64,000 nucleotides of DNA, taken from contig NZ_JAKNRW010000008.1 in the NCBI RefSeq assembly GCF_023072615.1, positions 122,961 to 186,960 of the forward strand, given 5' to 3'. Shown piece after piece: positions 57,929-64,000 of the stretch (the stretch's first letter is position 1; each line of letters opens with the position of its first letter). Under the pieces are notes generated by a model that saw only the letters and a list, made by a program, of their open reading frames with translations, did no database searches and was not told the origin of the DNA. The position numbers were made by a program, and so were the translations under genes. Source of the DNA: Pseudomonas violetae (GTDB lineage Bacteria; Pseudomonadota; Gammaproteobacteria; Pseudomonadales; Pseudomonadaceae).

Positions 57929-58582
57929 CTATTTGGGTTGCGCCACTGTACGCAAATAGGGCTTTATCGTTTTGAAACCGTCCGGGTACTTCTTCTTCGC
58001 GTCTTCATCAGATACCGAGGTCGGGATGATCACGTCCTGGCCCGGACGCCAGTTCACCGGAGTGGCCACGGTGTGTTTGGCATTGAGCTGGATGGCATCA
58101 AGCAGTCGCAGCACTTCATCGAAGTTACGCCCGGCGCTCATCGGGTAGATCAGCATGGCCTTGACCTTTTTATCCGGGCCGATGATGAACACCGAGCGCA
58201 CGGTGGCGTTGTCCACGGCAGTCCGCGCGCCGCCACTGGCATTGGGATGAATCATGTCGTAGAGCTTGGCCACCACCAGGTTCTCGTCGCCAATCATGGG
58301 GTAGTTGACCGCGTGGCCCTGGGTTTCTTCGATGTCCTTGGCCCAGCTTTGATGGTTGCCCACCGGGTCGACGCTGAGCCCGACGATCTTGGTATTGCGC
58401 TTGTCGAATTCGGGCTTGAGCCCGGCCATGTACCCCAGTTCGGTCGTGCACACCGGGGTGAAGTCCTTGGGGTGGGAAAACAGAATGGCCCACTGATCGC
58501 CGATCCATTCATGGAAGTGCAGCGTGCCCTCGGTGCTCTCGACGGTGAAATCCGGTGCTTCGTCGCCAATACGTATGGTCAT
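57929..58582 (-). CDS. lsfA: 1-Cys peroxiredoxin (LsfA/Prx6 type)
   Basis: 217 residues. The peroxidatic Cys45 lies in FSHPKDFTPVCTTELGYMAG, followed by NTKIVGLSVDPVGNHQSWAK and IIGPDKKVKAMLIYPMSAGR as in Prx6. No resolving Cys is present at the usual 2-Cys position. It reduces peroxides; in pseudomonads LsfA aids oxidative stress tolerance. Here it lies opposite the amine oxidation cluster, which releases no peroxide if it uses cytochromes. The gene ends 1 bp after the cytochrome stop. Confidence 0.93.
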   Translation of the reverse strand: MTIRIGDEAPDFTVESTEGTLHFHEWIGDQWAILFSHPKDFTPVCTTELGYMAGLKPEFDKRNTKIVGLSVDPVGNHQSWAKDIEETQGHAVNYPMIGDENLVVAKLYDMIHPNASGGARTAVDNATVRSVFIIGPDKKVKAMLIYPMSAGRNFDEVLRLLDAIQLNAKHTVATPVNWRPGQDVIIPTSVSDEDAKKKYPDGFKTIKPYLRTVAQPK

Positions 58583-58691
58583 GAGCGTTCTCCTCGCGTT
58601 GAAGGTGGGAAACTGTTGGACGGATCAGTATAGGAGACGGCTGAGGAATCAGGCCTACAGTCTCAAGCTGGGGCCGGGGCAAAAAACACAT

Positions 58692-59021
58692 TCACCTGCG
58701 CGCCACCTTGTACCGCACACAATCGTCATAAAAGCCCTGCCTGATCGCGGCCGGCTTGATCCGGGACGGGCTGTCGTAAGTCTGCTCGGTGATGCCCATG
58801 GCCATCATGCGCATCCACGGCTTGGTGAATCTGTAGGTCTGCAGCTTCTGCCGCGCTGCGTACAGGGAAACCCCTGCCAACTTCAACTCCTGGGCTTTGG
58901 CCGCCGTCCCCGCGCCCCAGCTGCACATGTAACGATCATTCGTCTTTAATTCCCTGGCTTCGGCCATCGCCGCCACACTGGCCAGCGCGCACGACATTAA
59001 CGCGATCATCACACTGCGCAT
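58692..59021 (-). CDS. Small secreted protein of unknown function (109 aa)
   Basis: A signal peptide (MRSVMIALMSCALASVAAMA-EA) and a mature part with two cysteines (RYMCSWGAGTAAKAQELKLA and YDDCVRYKVARR). This resembles small periplasmic proteins of unknown function in pseudomonads. It is divergent from the antiporter gene. Gap 59022-59206 includes a short palindrome TAGCTATAGCTA at 59160-59171 and AT-rich promoter-like sequence. Confidence 0.7.
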   Translation of the reverse strand: MRSVMIALMSCALASVAAMAEARELKTNDRYMCSWGAGTAAKAQELKLAGVSLYAARQKLQTYRFTKPWMRMMAMGITEQTYDSPSRIKPAAIRQGFYDDCVRYKVARR

Positions 59022-59206
59022 GTAGATTAGATCCTAACAATTTGAAATTAAATTGATTCTGATCAAAACCCGCAGCGTTCGGGGCCAGTAAAATGCCTTA
59101 TCTCTACGTGAGAACAATTCTTGATATATAAAAGACACTTCTTGCTACATCCTGATTGTTAGCTATAGCTAGTAATCCCAATGTTCATCTAAAGTGAGGC
59201 AACGGA

Positions 59207-60616
59207 ATGTCAGCCGCAAAAAAAATGACAGTGGGGCAGCTGACAATGTTGACGGCCGTCAACATGTTAGGCTCCGGCATCGTGTTGTTGCCAACCAAAC
59301 TCGCCGAGGTCGGCGGAATCTCAATCCTCTCTTGGCTGATCACGGCCACCGGTTCCCTGGCACTGGCGTATGCCTTTGCACGCTGCGGGATGCTCAGTCG
59401 CAAGACGGGCGGCATGGGCGGCTACGCTGAATACACCTTCGGCAAGGCCGGCAACTACATGACCAACTACACCTACGGTGTCTCCCTGTTGATTGCCAAC
59501 GTGGCGATCAGTATCACCGCGGTCGGCTACATACAGACGCTGTTCGACGTCAAACTCGATTCGCTACAAGTGGGCCTGGCAACCATCGCCTTGCTGTGGA
59601 TTACCACGTTCGCCAACTTCGGCGGGGCGCGGATCACCGGCAAGATTGGTTCGATTACCGTCTGGGGTGTGATTGCGCCGGTAGTACTGGTGTCCACCGT
59701 CGGCTGGTTCTGGTTCGACAGCAGCGTATACGCGGCGGGATGGAACCCACACAACATGGGCTATCTGGAAGCTGCGGGCGCTTCCGTGGCGATCACACTC
59801 TGGGCTTTCCTGGGCCTGGAATCGGCGTGCGCCAACACCGACGCCGTGGAAAACCCGGAGAAGAACGTCCCGATCGCCGTACTTGGCGGCACCCTCGGTG
59901 CGGCGGTGATCTACATCGTATCGACCAACGTCATCGCCGGCATCGTCGGCAACCCGGAACTGGCCTCCTCTACCGCGCCCTTCGGGCTGGTGTTCGCCAA
60001 GATGTTCACCCCGCTGATCGGCGACATCGTGATGGCGGCCATGATCCTCGCCTGCATCGGCTCCTTGCTGGGCTGGCAGTTCACCATTGCCCAGGTGTTC
60101 AAGAGTTCGGCGGACACCGGTTACTTTCTGCCGATTTTCGCCAAGGCCACCAAGACCGGCACGCCGATTGTGGGCATGCTGATTCTGTTGGCCCTGCAGA
60201 CGGCGATCGGTCTTCTGACCATCAGCCCGGACCTGAGCAAGCAATTCGATATTCTGGTCAACCTGGCGGTGGTCACCAACCTGGTGCCATACATCCTGTC
60301 CATGGCCGCCTTGATGACGATCCAGAAGGTCTCCAACGTACCGTCGGGCAAGGCACTGGCCACCAACATCATTGCCTGGATCGCGACGATCTACAGCTAT
60401 CTGGCGCTGTACAGTTCTGGCGAGCAGGCGCTGATGCTCGGCGGCGTGGCGACGATCTTCGGCTACACGCTGTTCAGCTTCGTCAACAACCGCTTGATTT
60501 CGCTCGAAGCGCACAACAACAGCGTACCGACGCAGACAGTCAGCGCCCAGCACATCAAGGGCGAACCGGTGCCGGTGAATCACTTGAATACTGCACCTTT
60601 GGAGGTTAGATCATGA
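59207..60616 (+). CDS. PotE/CadB-type amino acid-amine antiporter
   Basis: 469 residues, 12 transmembrane helices of the APC basic amino acid/polyamine antiporter branch. The first helix begins KMTVGQLTMLTAVNMLGSGI; GGMGGYAEYTFGKAGNYMTN and ALWAFLGLESACANTDAVEN-like parts match PotE/CadB. It exchanges ornithine or lysine for putrescine or cadaverine. Its last four bases overlap the decarboxylase start, forming an acid-response or polyamine-producing pair. GAGG lies upstream of the ATG. Confidence 0.9.
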   Translation: MSAAKKMTVGQLTMLTAVNMLGSGIVLLPTKLAEVGGISILSWLITATGSLALAYAFARCGMLSRKTGGMGGYAEYTFGKAGNYMTNYTYGVSLLIANVAISITAVGYIQTLFDVKLDSLQVGLATIALLWITTFANFGGARITGKIGSITVWGVIAPVVLVSTVGWFWFDSSVYAAGWNPHNMGYLEAAGASVAITLWAFLGLESACANTDAVENPEKNVPIAVLGGTLGAAVIYIVSTNVIAGIVGNPELASSTAPFGLVFAKMFTPLIGDIVMAAMILACIGSLLGWQFTIAQVFKSSADTGYFLPIFAKATKTGTPIVGMLILLALQTAIGLLTISPDLSKQFDILVNLAVVTNLVPYILSMAALMTIQKVSNVPSGKALATNIIAWIATIYSYLALYSSGEQALMLGGVATIFGYTLFSFVNNRLISLEAHNNSVPTQTVSAQHIKGEPVPVNHLNTAPLEVRS

Positions 60617-62898
60617 CGGAATATAAAAACTCGCTGGGCATGCTCGCGCTGGTCGTGGGCACTCCCCCGGACAAACGTACCGTCTTCGGTCGCGCCCTGG
60701 ACCAACTGATCCATGACGTGGAACAACGCTCCATCAGCGTACTGATGTCGGAAAGTCTGAGTGACGCAACGTCGATCCTGCGCTCGGACTCGGCCATCCA
60801 GTGCGTGTTGCTAAGCTGGGAGATGGACGAGAGTGAAGGCCATCAGGAATGCATCAAACTGCTGACTACCCTGCGCGAGCGCAACACACGCGTGCCGGTG
60901 TTCCTGATCAGCGACCGCAGTACAGCCTCGAACATTCCACTGGTGGTGATGCAGCATGCCGACGACTTCATCTGGCTGCCGGAAGACACCAGCCGTTTCC
61001 TCAGCGGCCGCATCATGGCGGCCATCGAGCGCTACCGTCAGGCCGCGCTGCCGCCGATGTTCGGCGCGCTGGTGAAGTTCTCCCGCTCCTACGAATATTC
61101 GTGGCACACCCCGGGCCATGCCGGCGGCACCGCATTCCTGAAAAGCACTGCGGGGCGCGCGTTCTACGAATTTTTCGGGGAAAATCTGCTGCGCTCCGAC
61201 CTGTCGATTTCGGTCGGCGAGCTGGGCTCGCTGCTCGATCACAGCGGCCCGATCGGCCAGGGCGAGCGCTATGCCGCCAAGGTGTTCGGCGCCCACCGCA
61301 CCTATTACGTCACCAACGGCTCGTCGATGTCCAACCGCGTCATCCTGATGGCCAGCGTCACGCGCAACCAGATCGCCCTGTGCGATCGCAATTGCCACAA
61401 GTCCGCTGAGCACGCGATGACATTATCGGGGGCGATTCCGACCTACCTGGTTCCGACACGCAACCGTTACGGCATCATTGGCCCGATCCTCCCGCACACC
61501 CTCAGCGCCGAAGGGGTCAAGGCGGCGATTGCCAACAACCCGCTGGTAAAGGAAGGCATCGATCCGACGCCGGTCCACGCCATCATCACCAACTCAACCT
61601 ATGACGGCCTGACCTACAACGTCACGCGAGTTGAGAAGTTGCTGGGGGAAAGTGTCGATCGCCTGCATTTCGACGAGGCCTGGTACGGTTACGCGCGGTT
61701 CAACCCGCTGTACCGCGAGCGCTTCGCCATGCATGGCAGCCCGGACGATCACGATGAGTCCCGCCCTACCGTGTTCGCCACGCAATCGACCCACAAACTG
61801 CTGGCTGCCCTGTCCCAGGCGTCGATGATCCACGTGCGTAACGGTCGTAACCCGATCCCCCACGGGCGCTTCAACGAGTCGTTCATGATGCACGCCTCGA
61901 CCTCGCCCAACTACGCGATCATGGCGTCCTGCGACGTCAGCTCGGCGATGATGGAGGCGCCCAGCGGGCAGATCCTGACCACCGAATCCATCGAAGAGGC
62001 GATCAGTTTCCGCCAGGTCATCTCGCGCATGCACCATGAAATGGCGAGCAATGACCAATGGTTCTTCACCTGTTGGCAGCCGCCGACCGTGCAAGTCGGC
62101 GCGGCGGCTGTGCCATTCCATGAAGTAGACCCGCAATTGTTGAAAAGCGAGCCGAACTGCTGGGTCCTGCACCCTAACGAGGTGTGGCACGGTTTTGGTG
62201 ACATCGAAGACGGCTATTGCATGCTCGACCCGATCAAAGTCTCGGTGCTGAGCCCGGGCATGGGCGACGACGGCAATCTGCTGGACTTCGGCATTCCCGC
62301 CTGCGTGCTAACGGCGTACCTTGGTCGCCAGGGTATCGTGGTGGAGAAAACCACCGACTTCACCATCCTGTTTCTGTTCTCCATCGGCATCACCAAAGGC
62401 AAATGGGGCACGCTGGTCAACGCCCTGCTCGACTTCAAGCGTGACTATGACGAGAACGTCGAGCTTGAACTGTGCCTGCCGGACCTGCTGGCCACGAACC
62501 AGCAGCGCTATGCCGCAATGGGCCTGAAGGACCTGGCCGACGACATCTTCGCCGCCATGAAGAAGAACAAGACCACTTCCACCATGGCCCAGGCCTTCGG
62601 CATGCTGCCCCAAGCCGAGTTCAGCCCGGTGGAAGCCTACGAGAAGCTGGTGAGGAACGAGGTCGAACTGGTGACTCTGGAAGAAGCCGCAGGCCGCATT
62701 GTCGCGACCGGGATCGTACCCTATCCACCCGGCATCCCGCTGCTGATGCCGGGCGAGAACGCAGGACCTGCGGATGGGCCGTTACTGGCGTATCTGAAAG
62801 CGCTGGAAAACTTTGATAGATACTTCCCGGGCTTCACCCATGACACCCACGGCATTGAAACCGAGGACGGCGTTTCGCGGTTGCTGGTGTTGAAGTGA
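60613..62898 (+). CDS. Orn/Lys/Arg decarboxylase, class III (wing-domain type)
   Basis: 761 residues, PLP-dependent. The N-terminal wing (CheY-like) domain spans about 1-130; the catalytic PLP domain has RSYEYSWHTPGHAGGTAFLK, VTNGSSMSNRVILMASVTRN, LHFDEAWYGYARFNPLYRER and TQSTHKLLAALSQASMIHVR with the Schiff-base Lys. The C-terminal domain ends PGFTHDTHGIETEDG. Length and features match the pseudomonad LdcA/SpeC-like enzymes. Ornithine, lysine or arginine cannot be distinguished by eye; the PotE-like partner fits putrescine or cadaverine output. Confidence 0.9.
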   Translation: MTEYKNSLGMLALVVGTPPDKRTVFGRALDQLIHDVEQRSISVLMSESLSDATSILRSDSAIQCVLLSWEMDESEGHQECIKLLTTLRERNTRVPVFLISDRSTASNIPLVVMQHADDFIWLPEDTSRFLSGRIMAAIERYRQAALPPMFGALVKFSRSYEYSWHTPGHAGGTAFLKSTAGRAFYEFFGENLLRSDLSISVGELGSLLDHSGPIGQGERYAAKVFGAHRTYYVTNGSSMSNRVILMASVTRNQIALCDRNCHKSAEHAMTLSGAIPTYLVPTRNRYGIIGPILPHTLSAEGVKAAIANNPLVKEGIDPTPVHAIITNSTYDGLTYNVTRVEKLLGESVDRLHFDEAWYGYARFNPLYRERFAMHGSPDDHDESRPTVFATQSTHKLLAALSQASMIHVRNGRNPIPHGRFNESFMMHASTSPNYAIMASCDVSSAMMEAPSGQILTTESIEEAISFRQVISRMHHEMASNDQWFFTCWQPPTVQVGAAAVPFHEVDPQLLKSEPNCWVLHPNEVWHGFGDIEDGYCMLDPIKVSVLSPGMGDDGNLLDFGIPACVLTAYLGRQGIVVEKTTDFTILFLFSIGITKGKWGTLVNALLDFKRDYDENVELELCLPDLLATNQQRYAAMGLKDLADDIFAAMKKNKTTSTMAQAFGMLPQAEFSPVEAYEKLVRNEVELVTLEEAAGRIVATGIVPYPPGIPLLMPGENAGPADGPLLAYLKALENFDRYFPGFTHDTHGIETEDGVSRLLVLK

Positions 62899-62971
62899 GG
62901 TAAGCCTTTGGGGGGCGCGGGTTTGCGCGGGGTGGCGGTGGGTCAGGCGATAATTGTGTTGCCTCACTACC

Positions 62972-63001
62972 GGCATCGCGAGCAGGCTCACTCCCACAGG
63001 G
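62972..63001. repeat. Single REP element
   Basis: CGGCATCGCGAGCAGGCTCA and CTCCCACAGG form a REP in reverse orientation with the hairpin GCGAG...CTCAC. It lies after the decarboxylase gene. Confidence 0.7.
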
Positions 63002-63074
63002 AATCTTCTCCGGACGCGGGATTTGTGCGTGACATCGGTTCAGTGTGGGGTTGAGGTAGTCTCGACTGCTATGA

Positions 63075-63485
63075 TTGACCACCATGACCAACATGCCTGC
63101 GTTGCGCCAACCCTGCCCTCCTGGCGCCTGCGATTGCGGGCGCGACCCGCTCCTGGAAACCCCGGGCGCGGACGTGCGTATCCTACTGCTGACCCGGGCG
63201 GAAGAAAAACGTCTGCTCGAGCGTCTGGAGAACCTGCAGAGCCTCGGCGACCTGGAGCGGTTGCAACGGCGCATGCACGAACAACTGGGCATCTGCGTCG
63301 ACATTGCGCCAGGCTTCAACGAAGTCCGGACCATGCGCGGCATCGCCATCTCAATCGCCGAACTGCCCGGCTTGTGCCGCAAGACCCGCGCATCGATCCC
63401 GGCGGCAATTCGGCGCGGGTTGGAGAAGCATCCGGAAGTGGCTTATGAACTGCTCAATGCCAAAGACTTGCTGAGGGATGCCTGA
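63075..63485 (+). CDS. Hypothetical protein (136 aa)
   Basis: The start at 63084 or 63093 (MTNMPALRQPCPPGACDCGR) is also possible. An N-terminal cysteine group (CPPGACDCGRD) hints at metal binding. The middle is a helical repeat (EEKRLLERLENLQSLGDLER, LQRRMHEQLGICVDIAPGFN) and the end is a basic helix. The protein resembles short conserved hypothetical Pseudomonas proteins without known role. It is followed by the tandem repeat array. Confidence 0.7.
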   Translation: MTTMTNMPALRQPCPPGACDCGRDPLLETPGADVRILLLTRAEEKRLLERLENLQSLGDLERLQRRMHEQLGICVDIAPGFNEVRTMRGIAISIAELPGLCRKTRASIPAAIRRGLEKHPEVAYELLNAKDLLRDA

Positions 63486-63493
63486 GGATGTGG

Positions 63494-64000
63494 GGGGGCC
63501 GCTTCGCTGCCCAGCGGGAGCAAGCTCCCTCGCCACGGGTATTCGGGCGTGGTCTATTGGGTTATTTCAGTCCGTTGGCTTATTCCGCGCTGGGATGGGG
63601 TTGAGGACTGTCTGCCAAAATTCGAAAACCAACCCATAACCTGTGGCGAGGGAGCTTGCTCCCGCTCGGCTGCGCAGCAGTCGTAAAAACATCGACCGCT
63701 GTGTGCCTGGGATAATGCAGGGGGCCGCTTCGCTGCCCAGCGGGAGCAAGCTCCCTCGCCACGGGTATTCGGGCGTGGTCTATTGGGTTATTTCAGTACG
63801 GTGGCGTATTTCGCGCTGGGATGGGGTTGAGGACTGTCTGCCAAAATTCGAAAACCAACCCATAACCTGTGGCGAGGGAGCTTGCTCCCGCTCGGCTGCG
63901 CAGCAGTCGTAAAAACATCGACCGCTGTGTGCCTGGGATAATGTAGGGGGCCGCTTCGCTGCCCAGCGGGAGCAAGCTCCCTCGCCACGGGTATTCGGGC
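63494..64000. repeat. 226-bp tandem repeat built from inverted REPs, running off the window
   Basis: Units begin with GGGGCCGCTTCGCTGCCCAG at about 63497, 63723 and 63949, giving a period of 226 bp. Each unit has a reverse REP (AGCGGGAGCAAGCTCCCTCG), an AT-richer spacer with TGGTCTATTGGGTTATTTCA and a forward REP (GTGGCGAGGGAGCTTGCTCC). The first two units differ in a handful of positions, mostly in the spacer (for example CCGTTGGCTTATTCC versus CGGTGGCGTATTTC). Slightly more than two copies are visible; the array continues past the end. Confidence 0.9.

Noticed and set aside
63494..64000. Tandem repeat considered as a CRISPR array
   Set aside because: The unit is 226 bp with REP hairpins and near-identical spacers, not short repeats with unique spacers, and no cas genes are present.

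Overview
The window looks like a chromosomal segment of a fluorescent-group Pseudomonas. The evidence is high-GC coding sequence, inverted REP/BIME elements of the type GTGGGAGC..GCTCGC in many intergenic gaps, short orphan RHS proteins of a familiar Pseudomonas type, an OprD porin, a 1-Cys peroxiredoxin of the LsfA type and a SpuD-like polyamine-binding protein. I see no rRNA, tRNA, CRISPR array or phage.

Layout. 1-3.6 kb: a minus-strand signalling unit (sensor kinase, double-domain KaiC-like ATPase, response regulator cut by the window edge) next to a frameshifted hybrid-kinase remnant. 3.7-11 kb: PLP dehydratase with divergent AraC regulator, a universal stress protein, an orphan RHS gene wedged between usp and a partial second usp copy, a lipoprotein and a TonB-dependent receptor. 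11-18 kb: PchB-like chorismate mutase/isochorismate lyase, AraC plus cupin, an HprRS-like two-component system divergent from a GlcG-like/hydroxyisourate hydrolase pair with a near-perfect HprR-type box between them, and small secreted proteins. 18.3-22 kb: an IS1182-family element with perfect terminal repeats that carries an IS3-family (IS2-like) element, then decayed sequence.

22-37.5 kb is the main catabolic island: a LysR regulator and eight tightly packed genes that convert 3-hydroxyanthranilate through 2-amino-3-carboxymuconate semialdehyde, 2-aminomuconate and 4-oxalocrotonate to pyruvate and acetyl-CoA. The gene order resembles the nba cluster of 2-nitrobenzoate degraders. A convergent block holds two porins, an LVIVD-repeat protein, an amino acid permease and kynureninase. 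37.5-41.6 kb is a graveyard of transposase and RHS fragments with atypical composition.

41.6-49.4 kb: polyamine-binding protein, MsrA, an SBF-type transporter with AraC regulator, a TreS-like GH13 enzyme and a phosphodiesterase-like protein. 49.5-58 kb is a second catabolic island for aromatic amines: a phenylacetaldehyde-type dehydrogenase, two c-type cytochromes, an outer-membrane protein, a FeaR-type AraC regulator and a TTQ amine dehydrogenase cluster (heavy chain, two maturation proteins, light chain). Two promoter regions there share a tandem motif with identical spacing, which I interpret as the FeaR operator. 58-64 kb: LsfA-like peroxiredoxin, a PotE-like antiporter overlapping an Orn/Lys/Arg decarboxylase, a small hypothetical gene, and a 226-bp tandem BIME array running off the window end.

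The two islands are thematically linked: one removes aromatic amines such as tyramine or phenylethylamine, the other takes kynurenine/hydroxyanthranilate-type tryptophan products. Tryptophan dioxygenase, formamidase and kynurenine monooxygenase are not in the window. I found no wholly unknown multi-gene system; the most informative new-looking signals are regulatory motifs and rearrangement scars.
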